A stretch of DNA of 64,000 nt, taken from NCBI GenBank assembly GCA_004295045.1, contig SHND01000022.1:1-64000 (forward strand), given 5' to 3'. The translations under genes were made by a program, and so were the position numbers. Source of the stretch: Chloroflexota bacterium. Lineage in GTDB: Bacteria > Chloroflexota > Anaerolineae > UBA4142 > SHND01. The notes beneath the pieces were generated by a model, which did no database searches, was not told where the DNA came from, and was given only the letters and a program-made list of their open reading frames with translations. Shown in pieces: positions 15,974 through 24,776 of the stretch (position 1 is its first letter; every line of letters begins with the position of its first letter).

Positions 15974-18694
15974 ATGTATTCTTCTATGCAGCTCGCGCGC
16001 GCGAAATTTTATCGCCCGCGTCTGGCGCACGAGTTGGTGGCGCGGCCGCGTTTGCTCGAGCAGTTGGACTCTGCCAATACCAAGCCCGTCACGCTTGTCT
16101 CGGCGCCAGCCGGTTACGGCAAGTCCACGCTCATTGCAGATTGGCTGGAACATTCCCCTTTACCTTCGACGTGGCTCTCCCTGGATGAACACGATAATGA
16201 CTTGAATCTCTTTGGCGCGTATCTTGTCGCCGCGATCCAATGCATCTTTCCCGGCGCGCTCCAGTCCGCGGCCGCGTTGCTCAATTCTTCGCGGACACCG
16301 CCATTGGTTGCTTTGGCAAACGCATTGAGCAATGATATTGCCGAGTTGCCAACCAGTTTCATTCTCGTTCTCGACGATTACCACATGATCCAAGAGCCGG
16401 CAATTCACACATTGCTGAGCGACTTGATCAAAAGCCCGCTCGAACCGCTGCATCTCGTTCTCGCAACGCGCACGGATGCGGCGCTGCCGCTGTCAAAACT
16501 GCGCGCAGCCGGGCAATTGTGTGAAGTGCGGGCGCGTGACTTGCGTTTTACGATGGCAGAGACGGATGTTTTTTTGCGATGTACGGTTGGAAAAGAAATC
16601 TCTTCAGAGAATGTACAGCTCTTGCAAGAACGCACGGAAGGATGGGCAGTTGCACTGCGCTTTGCTGCGCAACTGCTCCGTCAAGGTTCTGATACGCAGG
16701 ATCACCTCGCGCAACAGATTTCCAGAAATGACAGCCAACTAACCGACTATTTGCTCTATGAAGTTCTCGCACAGCAATCGCCGGAGGTAAAAGAGCTTTT
16801 TCTCAAAACCTCCCTGCTCCCCCAATTCACGGCGGAGCTTTGTGATGCCTTGATGGACTCGGAGGACGCTGCTAGAACGCGCGAACTGCTTCAAGAACTG
16901 GAACAGAAAGAGATATTGGTCGCGTTGACGGACGGTCAAGAAACTTGGTACCGTTATCATCATCTCGTTCAAGATTTTTTGCGCGTCAAAGCAATCGCGC
17001 GTTATGATGCCGCCAGAATTGCCGAACTGCATCGGCGCGCGAGCCGCTGGTACAAAAAACATGGCATGATCACCGAAGCAATTCAAGAGCTGCTTGCGGC
17101 GGGCGATTTAAAGTATGCGGCGCAAATCGTACACGAGAACTTGCATCCCGTCTTGAATCGCGAAGAAGGACGCTCACTCATTGCCCTCTGGTTTGGATTT
17201 TTTCCATCCGAGTTCGCCGAACAGACGCTGGAACTAGTTATTACCAAACTGTGGCTCGTAAGCATTCACTTTCGGCTTGGGGCTGCGCCCCCTCTCATTG
17301 CGCGCGCGGAAGAGCTTTTGGCTGCGGCAACCGAGCTGGATGACGCAAGCCGGCGCAGCATCCTTGGAGAGATCGCGTACTTTAAAGCCGCGCTTGCGTA
17401 TTGGCGGAACAACTCCGCACAGACAATCGAAATCACGTCGCACTATTATGATTATCTTCCGCGCGAATACGAATTTGCGCGCGGCAACATGCTTGGACAT
17501 TACGCGTTAACATTGCAGACGATTGAGCAGACTGACCGCGCATTAGAGCTTTTGACCAATGCCCTCAAGGATGACCATTCTGATTCATCACGCTTTCAAG
17601 TGCGAATCATGGTTGGCTTTGCATTTTTTTATTTGAATGTCGGGGAATTGCGCAATCTGGTGGAGATTTCCGAATCGTTATTGCTCATGACAAAGCGTTC
17701 GAGTGCGATCTCCCAGGTCTTTGCGTACTATTTCTTGGGACTCGCACATTACGAGTGGAACCAACTCGAATTAGCGGCACAGCATTTCAACTCGGCAGCA
17801 GAGCTGCGCTACATTGGAAATGTCAAAGCATCACACGAAAGTCTCGGCTACTTGATGTTGACGCAACAGGCACAGGGCTTGTCGAGCGCGGCGGCTGAAA
17901 CATTTCAAGAACTCGTACACTTTACCGATGAACTACAATCGGGCGCGTTGATTTATGATGCGAATGCTTTTCGCGCGCGGCTCGCGCTAATGCAAGGCAA
18001 CGTGGACGCGGCATTGCTCTGGGCAACCAGCGTTAGCTTTGATTCGAAACCGCACATGGTTTTTGATGTAGCGGCAAATCTCACGCGCTTGCAAACGCTC
18101 CTCGAAACGCGCAAACCGGAAAACATTCGGCTCATGCTCGAGGAGACACAAGCGCTCCTCGCGTTTGCCAAATCCACGCACAGCACGCGGCGCCAAATCC
18201 AACTCCATGCCTTGCACGCTTTGGCGCTCGACGCGTTGGGCAAGCAAAGCGCGGCACTGGATGCGCTTGCCAAATCCATTGGCTTGGCGGAACGCGGTGG
18301 ATTTGTGCGTACCTATGTTGATTTGGGCACGCGTATGACGCACTTGCTAAATCTACTTTTGGCGCGGAACATTGCGCCCGATTATGTTCAACAGATCCTT
18401 GCCGCCACGCCGGGAGGCGGCACCGCCAAATTCTCTCAAGCGCCATGGGAGAAAACTGATGTGCGCGTAATTGAACCACTGACCCTGCGTGAGATGGAGG
18501 TATTGGAACATCTGGCACAGCGTCAGTCGGATAAAGAAATTGCGCGGGCGCTCGTGATTTCACCACTAACGGTCAAGGCGCACACCGACCACATTTACCA
18601 CAAGCTCGGCGTGAACAGTCGTCGCGAAGCAGTGCAGGTTGCCAAAGAATTTGGCATTCTCGACAGCCACTTGCCCGGCGCGCTCCCCAACTAA
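15974..18694 (+). CDS. MalT-like LuxR family transcriptional regulator (LAL/STAND type)
   Basis: The 906-aa protein has a Walker A P-loop near residues 44-52 (SAPAGYGKSTL), a STAND ATPase region (LVLDDYHMIQEP, LATRTDAALPLSKLRA), a long TPR-like helical sensor region (about 350-820) and a C-terminal LuxR/GerE helix-turn-helix (LTLREMEVLEHLAQRQSDKEIARALVISPLTVKAHTDHIYHKLGV). Proteins of this build bind ATP and an inducer, oligomerise and activate transcription at direct repeats, as E. coli MalT does. The ATG at 15974 is chosen from the promoter position; TTG 15965 and ATG 15986 are alternatives. Flanking copies of the GTACTC/GGGGGATG motif make it the best candidate regulator of that motif. The inducer is unknown. 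Confidence 0.92.
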   Translation: MYSSMQLARAKFYRPRLAHELVARPRLLEQLDSANTKPVTLVSAPAGYGKSTLIADWLEHSPLPSTWLSLDEHDNDLNLFGAYLVAAIQCIFPGALQSAAALLNSSRTPPLVALANALSNDIAELPTSFILVLDDYHMIQEPAIHTLLSDLIKSPLEPLHLVLATRTDAALPLSKLRAAGQLCEVRARDLRFTMAETDVFLRCTVGKEISSENVQLLQERTEGWAVALRFAAQLLRQGSDTQDHLAQQISRNDSQLTDYLLYEVLAQQSPEVKELFLKTSLLPQFTAELCDALMDSEDAARTRELLQELEQKEILVALTDGQETWYRYHHLVQDFLRVKAIARYDAARIAELHRRASRWYKKHGMITEAIQELLAAGDLKYAAQIVHENLHPVLNREEGRSLIALWFGFFPSEFAEQTLELVITKLWLVSIHFRLGAAPPLIARAEELLAAATELDDASRRSILGEIAYFKAALAYWRNNSAQTIEITSHYYDYLPREYEFARGNMLGHYALTLQTIEQTDRALELLTNALKDDHSDSSRFQVRIMVGFAFFYLNVGELRNLVEISESLLLMTKRSSAISQVFAYYFLGLAHYEWNQLELAAQHFNSAAELRYIGNVKASHESLGYLMLTQQAQGLSSAAAETFQELVHFTDELQSGALIYDANAFRARLALMQGNVDAALLWATSVSFDSKPHMVFDVAANLTRLQTLLETRKPENIRLMLEETQALLAFAKSTHSTRRQIQLHALHALALDALGKQSAALDALAKSIGLAERGGFVRTYVDLGTRMTHLLNLLLARNIAPDYVQQILAATPGGGTAKFSQAPWEKTDVRVIEPLTLREMEVLEHLAQRQSDKEIARALVISPLTVKAHTDHIYHKLGVNSRREAVQVAKEFGILDSHLPGALPN

Positions 18695-18751
18695 CGCCCA
18701 AGACCAATCCCCTTCAAATTTCCCCTTTATCTTTCCTTTTCGATTGCACAA

Positions 18752-18788
18752 GGTACTACCAAAGTACTCTATCTTGGGGGATGGAATC
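18752..18788 (+). promoter_or_regulatory. GTACTC/GGGGGATG motif, copy B
   Basis: GGTACTACCAAAGTACTC followed by TATCTTGGGGGATG and GAATC. It lies just after the regulator gene and 123 bp before the small gene at 18911. A -10-like TAAAAT is at 18808-18813 without a -35. Confidence 0.6.
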
Positions 18789-18910
18789 CCCCGTTATTCT
18801 TGTACAGTAAAATCTAATGAATCCCTTGGTCGAACGATGCAGAGATTTTCCAAAAATTCTTTGCGCAGCGCGGCGTCGTTCTCTCTTTTACACCGGCATC
18901 GGCTGATGCA

Positions 18911-19225
18911 ATGGATCACGCGTCCATGACACCCCTCGAAAGAGCGGAACCGCAAGCGAACGGAGCATATTTGAAGCCAGTCGAGTACACGCCAGGGCTC
19001 GGGATGGACACTTTGGTTCCGTACCTGATTCGCGTCCAGGGTAACCTCGACGCCATTTGGTTGGACTATTTTGCCATTTCCATTGTCGTTTCCGCGCCAC
19101 CCGGCGAACCACCCGTTTCCACGATTTGTCTGCAGGACTCGGATCAGGCATCCGTTTTGGGAATCTTGAACAGTCTCTATGATCATGGTTTCCCGCTTCT
19201 TTCGGTGGAACGACTGGAAGCGTAA
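18911..19225 (+). CDS. Small conserved protein (HLDxxW-type, function unknown)
   Basis: The 104-aa protein ends with an alpha/beta core: YLIRVQGNLDAIWLDYFAI, a strand region with DSDQASVLGILNSLYDHGFPLLSVERL. This pattern occurs in small uncharacterised proteins of Chloroflexota and Actinomycetota (recalled, not searched). No strong Shine-Dalgarno is seen; ATG 18926 is an alternative start. It follows motif copy B and ends in a clear terminator, forming a single-gene unit next to the regulator. Confidence 0.7.
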   Translation: MDHASMTPLERAEPQANGAYLKPVEYTPGLGMDTLVPYLIRVQGNLDAIWLDYFAISIVVSAPPGEPPVSTICLQDSDQASVLGILNSLYDHGFPLLSVERLEA

Positions 19226-19270
19226 TAGCCAAGTGACGATTCTTTGATGTTGGATCTGAAATCAAGCGAT

Positions 19271-19302
19271 GGTGGCGCGTTCAAGCCGCCGTCCTTTTTT
19301 TT
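19271..19302 (+). terminator. Terminator after the small conserved gene
   Basis: GGTGGC (19271-19276) pairs with GCCGCC (19285-19290) with one G-U pair, and a run of Ts follows at 19294-19302. Confidence 0.75.
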
Positions 19303-19314
19303 GTCCAATAGAGC

Positions 19315-19343
19315 TTGACTTGTACGCTCGTCTCGTCTAACAT
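19315..19343 (+). promoter_or_regulatory. Promoter of the K+ channel gene
   Basis: TTGACT (19315-19320), a 17-bp spacer and TAACAT (19338-19343), followed by the GGAGGG Shine-Dalgarno at 19376-19381. Confidence 0.55.
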
Positions 19344-19386
19344 TCACAATACACTTTTGCGGCGCGAGTTTTCACGGAGGGACCCG

Positions 19387-20202
19387 ATGGCAGTTCAAGC
19401 AATAACTCCTTTACGCTATCCAAAAATCACCAGGCTGCTTCACAGCAATACATACAATATCTTGATTTTGGTTCTAACGATCTATTCCCTGGCAATCATG
19501 GTCGTCCAAGTGCTGCTGCAAGTGGACTCTGTAACTTACAAGCTGGCAAACGCTTACAATAACCTCATCTGTTATTTCTTTCTGTTTGACTTTGCGCTGC
19601 ATATGCTCGAGAAACCGGTCAAGCGCGATTATTTCATCGGCGAGCGCGGCTATTTCGATCTTCTCGGCTCGATCCCGAGTTTCGGAATCTCGCAGTACAC
19701 CGCGATATTGCGCATCTTTCGCCTCAGTCGCCTGTTTCGACTGCGCCGTTTTATGAATCCGGCTAACCGAAAACTATTACGCGAAGAGATCCTCAATAAT
19801 CGCGGGAGTTACGCGCTCTTTCTCACCATACTGCTTGTAATCATCGTTTTGATGACCGCCAGCATTTTCGTACTCTTTTTTGAAAGTCAGTCGCCGGACG
19901 CAAACATCACAGACGGCGGAGATGCCTTGTGGTGGTCCATTGTAACTATTACAACGGTGGGATATGGCGATAGATATCCGGTAACGCCGGGCGGACGCAC
20001 CACAGGGGTATTTGTGATGTTCGCGGGCGTCGGCATCATCGGCGCGCTCGCCAGTATTCTCGCCAGCATTTTGATTCCGCAGCCCAAGGAACCGGAAGAA
20101 ATACCGGACCCAACTTTGCCTGCAATGGAACAAGAGCTCACCAATGTAAAGAATGAATTGGCTGCGCTGCGGCAGCTGCTGGAGAAAAAAGAGGGAGGGT
20201 GA
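19387..20202 (+). CDS. Voltage-gated-type potassium channel
   Basis: The 271-aa protein has six membrane segments with an S4-like Arg-rich helix (ILRIFRLSRLFRLRRF, about residues 105-120) and a pore loop with the K+ selectivity filter TTVGYGDRYPVT. The C-terminus is a short coiled coil (MEQELTNVKNELAALRQLLEKK) without an RCK/TrkA domain. The start follows GGAGGG at 19376; an upstream in-frame start at 19315 would overlap the promoter. It would pass K+ down its gradient and set membrane potential. Confidence 0.92.
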   Translation: MAVQAITPLRYPKITRLLHSNTYNILILVLTIYSLAIMVVQVLLQVDSVTYKLANAYNNLICYFFLFDFALHMLEKPVKRDYFIGERGYFDLLGSIPSFGISQYTAILRIFRLSRLFRLRRFMNPANRKLLREEILNNRGSYALFLTILLVIIVLMTASIFVLFFESQSPDANITDGGDALWWSIVTITTVGYGDRYPVTPGGRTTGVFVMFAGVGIIGALASILASILIPQPKEPEEIPDPTLPAMEQELTNVKNELAALRQLLEKKEGG

Positions 20203-20244
20203 GCGGTAGAGTAATTGGTTGAGGGCATTTCAAAAAGTACGCGA

Positions 20245-20261
20245 TTCTGATATTATCAGAA
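20245..20261. promoter_or_regulatory. 17-bp perfect palindrome, possible operator
   Basis: TTCTGATA T TATCAGAA is fully symmetric and lies 101 bp before the GAP-family gene. AAAAAGTACGC just upstream resembles half of the GTACTC motif, weakly. Confidence 0.4.
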
Positions 20262-20362
20262 CAACACAATGAACCGCACACGCGGCGTCCGGCTCTATGT
20301 TCTAACGCATTCGTGTCATTGAAAAATTCCAGTACCGATTCCAATGTAAATATCCATTACCG

Positions 20363-21079
20363 ATGGGGACCGCCTTTATTCTTGATCTCGCGTACGCGGC
20401 AGGGGTCGCAATTAGTCCCACGCCAGTCATCGTAGTCATCCTCATGTTGTTCAGCCCCACCGGGCGCAGAAATGCGATCGCGTATCTGGTGGGCTGGATC
20501 ATTGGACTCGTCCTGCTTGGGGCAATTCTTTTCGCATTTCTAAATACGGCATTGGATTATCTCGAATCCAATTCGTTGTTCTCCAGACCCGTTATTCAAA
20601 TTCTTCTGGGCATCGGCATTCTTGTACTTGGCTGGCGGCGTTGGAATAAAGTGCCCAAAACAACGCCCGAAGAGGCAATGCCCAAATGGTTCGCTTCGGT
20701 TGACAACATGCTCACGAAATCGTCTGATAAATTTACGCCGCGCCGCGCGTTGGGATTGGCGCTCGTCATGTCCGCCTTGAGCCCCAAAAATATCGCGCTG
20801 ATGCTGGCGTTATTCGTGTCCATTTCACAAGCGGGACTGGATGCGCGCGATGCGTTCATTTTGATTTTTATTTTTATTCTCGTTAGCAGTGTTACAATCG
20901 GCATCCCGATCTTGTATGCGATGATGAAGGGTGAGAACGCGCACGACGCGCTGAATGGATGGAAGACGTGGGTCGTTCTCAATCGCGGGCGCGCCGTCGC
21001 GCTCCTCCTTTTCATGCTTGGCGGAATTGTAATTCTGAATGGAGTGATTTCGCTGTTGGAACAATCTACCTTTTCATAG
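20363..21079 (+). CDS. GAP family membrane protein (Sap/LysE-like)
   Basis: The 238-aa protein has six to seven membrane helices and the N-terminal pattern ILDLAYAAGVAISPTPVIVVILMLFSPTGRRNAIAYLVGW, and SPKNIALMLAL in the middle, typical of the GAP/Sap proteins related to LysE exporters. In mycobacteria relatives take part in lipid export (family knowledge). A possible operator palindrome lies upstream. The substrate is unknown. Confidence 0.8.
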   Translation: MGTAFILDLAYAAGVAISPTPVIVVILMLFSPTGRRNAIAYLVGWIIGLVLLGAILFAFLNTALDYLESNSLFSRPVIQILLGIGILVLGWRRWNKVPKTTPEEAMPKWFASVDNMLTKSSDKFTPRRALGLALVMSALSPKNIALMLALFVSISQAGLDARDAFILIFIFILVSSVTIGIPILYAMMKGENAHDALNGWKTWVVLNRGRAVALLLFMLGGIVILNGVISLLEQSTFS

Positions 21080-21198
21080 AAAATTGTCGAGATCCAAAAA
21101 GTCGCAGCGCGCACGCTGCCGATACAACCGGTGGCATCGCGCGTTCTTGGCTAAAGTTTGAAAATGTTTTTACATCTCAAGGGAGGAATTTTAATTCA

Positions 21199-21954
21199 GT
21201 GAGTAAAAAGAATAAAAAACGTCAAAACGCCGCGCAGACACAAAAAACTACTGCGGCGCAATCGCAGCAAAGTGCTGCAGCTGCTCCCCCAGCCAAAGGC
21301 ACCTCGACGACACCCAAGTCGTCCGGCGCGCGCAGCAACAAAGCAACAAAGCAGACAAGTTTTCCGGAGCGATTGCTCGGCGTCGTCACGCTCAAACCCG
21401 CGATCTATCGCGAGATCGCGCACGATCACGCAGCAACAATGCAAGCAGCAATTGTTGTTATCGTCGTCGCGTTGATCGTCGGCGCGATTGCGGCTTTTTC
21501 CGTCTGGCATACTTCGATTGCGGGTGTCACCGGAGTTGCGAATGTTCCGACTCCACCACCCACTCAAAATCCCATTGCGCGCGGCGTTGTAATGATTTTG
21601 CAGGAGCTGTTGATTTGGGGTGTTGCCTCGTGGCTCATCGCAGCCGTCGCTAAAGGTTTTTTTAAAGGCGAAACAAATACAGGCGAAATGCTGCGCGTGT
21701 TTGGTTATACGCGCATCTTTCAAATTCTGCTCGTGTTGGGAGTTTTCGGCAGTACAATCGCCGCGATCGTTTCGATCATCGGGCTGGCGCTCAGTGTTTA
21801 TGGGAGCATTCTCGGCATTCGCGAGGCAACTGGTTTTACGATGGGTAAAGCCGCAGTCGTCGGTATTTTTTCCATTGTCCTTGTCGCCGTCGTCATTTCA
21901 TTTTTCACCGCGTTCGTGCTGAATCCATTCGTCACGTCGCTGCTGCCTACGTAA
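21199..21954 (+). CDS. Yip1 domain membrane protein
   Basis: With the GTG start at 21199 behind GGGAGG (21181-21186), the protein is 251 aa. A Lys/Gln/Ala-rich soluble N-terminus (about 50 residues) precedes FPERLLGVVTLKPAIYREI and five membrane helices (IVVIVVALIVGAIAAFSVW, LIWGVASWLIAAVAKGFF, GYTRIFQILLVLGVFGS, and two more). The organisation matches YIP1-type bacterial proteins of unknown function. The open frame extends upstream into the previous gene but has no family-like content there. Confidence 0.75.
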   Translation: MSKKNKKRQNAAQTQKTTAAQSQQSAAAAPPAKGTSTTPKSSGARSNKATKQTSFPERLLGVVTLKPAIYREIAHDHAATMQAAIVVIVVALIVGAIAAFSVWHTSIAGVTGVANVPTPPPTQNPIARGVVMILQELLIWGVASWLIAAVAKGFFKGETNTGEMLRVFGYTRIFQILLVLGVFGSTIAAIVSIIGLALSVYGSILGIREATGFTMGKAAVVGIFSIVLVAVVISFFTAFVLNPFVTSLLPT

Positions 21955-22050
21955 TCACGTAGACTACATATCTCATTTCGAGCCCCTCAATTCTTCGGGG
22001 TGAACTCTGTGAGCAAGCTTGGTTGGCGTGTTGGAGATTCTTCGAACATC

Positions 22051-22074
22051 GGAAAGGAGGCAAACATGACTTGA
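22051..22074 (+). other. Minimal two-codon ORF with a strong Shine-Dalgarno
   Basis: AAAGGAGG (22053-22060), a 5-nt spacer, then ATG ACT TGA (22066-22074). It lies in the 235-nt leader before the DUF4203 gene. It may be a relic start or a leader that loads ribosomes. Confidence 0.4.
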
Positions 22075-22189
22075 GCGGCAAGTGCAGGCAGCGGTTGTGT
22101 TCTATTTTTGAGACCCGCGCGACCTTTTCTATCATTTTCGATTCCGCAAGGGTCAAATCATCCGTTTCACCTTCAAAGGAGAATGCACC

Positions 22190-22855
22190 ATGGTTAACGA
22201 GTCATTTTTTTCACTGATGTGCGCCGCGATCATTGCTTTTCTGTTTGGTCTGGCGCTCGTCTTTGGCGGCTATCGCTTTTTTCTCATCCTGCTGCCAATC
22301 TTTGGTTTCTTTTTCGGTCTGGCGCTCGGCGCACAGACCATACAGGCGCTTTTAGGCGACGGATTTTTCGCCACTGTCACCAGTTGGGCGGTAGGATTCA
22401 TCGTCGGCGCCGTCTTTGCCGTACTCTCGTACCTTTTTTACATCGTTGCAGTCGCGGTGATCGCCGGCGCGCTTGGATACGCGATTGGGGCAGGTGTAAT
22501 GTATGCGCTGACGCCGAACTTTTCATTTATCGTCTGGGTCGTCGGCATTATCGCAGCAGTGGTTCTCATCGGCGTGACCCTCTTTTTCAATTTGCAAAAA
22601 TGGGTCATTATGATCGCGACAGCCATTCTCGGCTCTGCTGTGATCCTTGGCGGCTTTATCCTGCTCTTTAATCCTGCCGCCCAAGCCCTTGCCAATCCCG
22701 TTGCCGTCGCGCTCAAGCAATCGCCGCTGTTGCTCATCCTCTTTATCGTCGTTGCGGCGGCGGGTGTTTTTGTGCAATGGCGTACCGGAATGCAGTATTC
22801 CGTTGTCGAATACAATCGCTGGGACCAAGTCTCAACGACGCCCCCCACGCCCTAG
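22190..22855 (+). CDS. DUF4203-type polytopic membrane protein
   Basis: The 221-aa protein is almost all membrane helices, about seven, with Gly-rich turns (FGFFFGLALGAQTIQALLGDGFF, GALGYAIGAGVMYAL). This matches the DUF4203/TMEM198-like layout. AAAGGAG precedes the ATG. Function unknown. It lies among other stress-type membrane genes. Confidence 0.7.
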   Translation: MVNESFFSLMCAAIIAFLFGLALVFGGYRFFLILLPIFGFFFGLALGAQTIQALLGDGFFATVTSWAVGFIVGAVFAVLSYLFYIVAVAVIAGALGYAIGAGVMYALTPNFSFIVWVVGIIAAVVLIGVTLFFNLQKWVIMIATAILGSAVILGGFILLFNPAAQALANPVAVALKQSPLLLILFIVVAAAGVFVQWRTGMQYSVVEYNRWDQVSTTPPTP

Positions 22856-22887
22856 ACATCGTATAGAGTTCAGACATCTACGCTCAA

Positions 22888-22932
22888 GATCGGCTTGGTA
22901 CTTTTGGTGAGACGCCCAGTGCCAAGCCGATC
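22888..22932. repeat. Long hairpin after the DUF4203 gene
   Basis: GATCGGCTTGG (22888-22898) pairs with CCAAGCCGATC (22922-22932). The stem extends three more pairs through one G-U pair to about 14 bp, loop 17 nt. It probably acts as a transcript end or stabiliser although no T-run follows. Confidence 0.5.
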
Positions 22933-23090
22933 CATCTCCCAAACTTGCTGATTAAGTTTGATTTGAAAAAATTTTGGCTTGTGCGACAAGTTATACGATG
23001 CTTGCACTGAATCAAATCAGGCAAGGATTCGACTCATCCCGCGCGCAACCGCTTTGGTGCGCCAATCCAATTTTTCAGGAGGAAAGTAAA

Positions 23091-23933
23091 ATGGCAGATG
23101 TACCCGTTCAAGTAGTTGTTGCAGCGTTCCAAGACCCCGATGGGGCGAGCAAAGCGCTGAGCGAACTCAAGGATTTGCAAAAGCAAGGCGTAATCAAAAT
23201 TCAAGATGCCGCGGTGCTGCACAAAGATGCGAATGGCAAATTGAGCATCAAAGAAACCGCTGACATGGGCGGCGGCAAAGGCGCAGTAGTGGGTGGTGTG
23301 ATTGGCGGCGTCATTGGCATCATCGCCGGACCTCCCGGCATTGCCGCGGGCGCAGCCGCAGGCGCGGTCGTTGGCGGACTCGCCGCGAAATTGGTGGATG
23401 CGGGTTTTCCGGATCAACGCCTGCGCGAAATTGGTGAAGGGCTCAAACCCAACACCTCCGCCATCGTCGCCGTAGTTGACGAAGTGTGGGTGATCGAAGC
23501 GGAACGCCAGATGCGCGAAGCAGGCGCCAAGACGGTCACCGCCGCGTTGAGCGCGGATATTGCCAAGCAGCTCGAAGAGGGCAAGGATGTCGCCTACTCC
23601 GCCACCGCCACAGGCGATGCGGTTGGAGTGACACGCGTCGCGGCAGGCGGCGATGAAGCGCAGGTCAGCGATGTCGTCGTGACAAAAGATGCAATGTACA
23701 TGGACGATGTCAAAAAGAAAGGCGACGATGTGACTGCCGCCGCGGCGGTGGTGACAGCGGACGGCGCGGTGGTAGTTGAGGGCAAAGGAAAGGTAACGTC
23801 ACAAGTACCCGCCACAACGGAACCCGCCAAAACAGACGCGCCTGCGGCAGAGGCAAAACCGGCGGACGCACCCGCCACACCGCCTGCGGCTGCCGCAACC
23901 GATGCGCCGCCTGCAGCAAGTGCAGAAAAATAA
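23091..23933 (+). CDS. DUF1269 family protein with Ala/Pro-rich tail
   Basis: The 280-aa protein starts MADVPVQVVVAAFQDPDGAS behind CAGGAGGAAAGTAAA. The DUF1269 core contains IQDAAVLHKDANGKLSIKET, the Gly/Ala-rich hydrophobic segment (GAVVGGVIGGVIGIIAGPPGIAAGAAAG) and LKPNTSAIVAVVDE. An extension of about 120 residues follows: a beta-rich part, then an Ala/Pro/Lys low-complexity tail. Its first 20 nt of leader are identical to those of the gene at 24093, pointing to duplication. Cellular role unknown. Confidence 0.85.
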   Translation: MADVPVQVVVAAFQDPDGASKALSELKDLQKQGVIKIQDAAVLHKDANGKLSIKETADMGGGKGAVVGGVIGGVIGIIAGPPGIAAGAAAGAVVGGLAAKLVDAGFPDQRLREIGEGLKPNTSAIVAVVDEVWVIEAERQMREAGAKTVTAALSADIAKQLEEGKDVAYSATATGDAVGVTRVAAGGDEAQVSDVVVTKDAMYMDDVKKKGDDVTAAAAVVTADGAVVVEGKGKVTSQVPATTEPAKTDAPAAEAKPADAPATPPAAAATDAPPAASAEK

Positions 23934-23961
23934 GTGCATCGCAGCTACACTTCCCCACACC

Positions 23962-23998
23962 GGTACTCTACAAATAATCTATTTTGGGGGATGCCTCC
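23962..23998 (+). promoter_or_regulatory. GTACTC/GGGGGATG motif, copy C
   Basis: GGTACTCTACAAATAATC followed by TATTTTGGGGGATG. The first 32 positions match copy B at 25 sites without gaps. It lies about 95-130 bp before the DUF1269-like gene at 24093. A -10-like CTAAAT is at 24018-24023, 38 nt from the core, the same spacing as in copy B. Confidence 0.55.
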
Positions 23999-24092
23999 AC
24001 CGGCAAGTTCGCATAAACTAAATCCTGCCCGTTTCCATCTTCATTCGGAAAATGGACAGTAATCTCACAATACTCTTCAGGAGGAAAGTAAA

Positions 24093-24632
24093 ATGGGGAA
24101 AAAACAACTCGTCCTCGCGTTCTTTGACACAGAATCCGCTGCCGACAATGCGGTGAACGAACTCAAGAACTGGGACAAGGCAAGCAAAGAAATCAAGCTC
24201 GGCTCGATCGGCATTCTGGTCAAGGATGACAAGGGCAAGGTCAAAACACAAAAACTCGGCGCGCGTCACACCGGCGCGGGCGCGGTCCTCGGCGCGATTG
24301 CCGCCGTCATCGCCACCGGCGGTCTCGCCCTCATCGGCGGCGCGGTCCTCGGCGGAATCGTCGGCACGTTCTTTCACAAAGGTCTCGGCATGTCCAAAGA
24401 CGACCTCGCGCGCATTGACAAGCAACTCGACGGCGGCAAAGCGGCAGTTGGTGTATTGGCGAGCGACGAGGAGGCAGCCGCAGTTACCGCCAAACTGACG
24501 GAACTCGGCGGCAAACCCGAAACGCACGAGGTAACAGACGAAGCGGTGGAACAAGCCGCCACGGCAGTTGAAGCGGCGCCAGCGGATGCGCCCGCAGCGG
24601 ACACCCCTGCGACTCCCGAAGCCAAGAGCTAA
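24093..24632 (+). CDS. DUF1269-like protein (paralogue 1)
   Basis: The 179-aa protein has MGKKQLVLAFFDTESAADNAVNELKNW, IGILVKDDKGKVKTQKLG, a Gly-rich hydrophobic stretch (AVLGAIAAVIATGGLALIGGAVLGGIVG), DGGKAAVGVLASDEEAAAV and an Ala/Pro-rich tail. It is clearly paralogous to the protein at 25250 (shared LVLAFF, IGILVKDDKGKVK, FHKGLG/VHKGLG, LDGGKAAVGVL). It is preceded by motif copy C. Confidence 0.85.
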   Translation: MGKKQLVLAFFDTESAADNAVNELKNWDKASKEIKLGSIGILVKDDKGKVKTQKLGARHTGAGAVLGAIAAVIATGGLALIGGAVLGGIVGTFFHKGLGMSKDDLARIDKQLDGGKAAVGVLASDEEAAAVTAKLTELGGKPETHEVTDEAVEQAATAVEAAPADAPAADTPATPEAKS

Positions 24633-24776
24633 ATTTCAAAACGTGGATTCGCCCGAGGCGTTGCGGGCGCATCTATCACACAGCAGAGATTGTGTTACAA
24701 CGATTCGCTTTGAATCGTCGCCATCAAGAGCTTGATTCTCGAAAGGGAGATATTTTCCAGAAAGGAAAATCACGAA

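Noticed and set aside
22888-22932. Another copy of the GTACTC motif (CCAAAAGTACC on the minus strand)
   Set aside because: Only the AAAAGTAC part fits, it is part of a hairpin, and no minus-strand gene follows.
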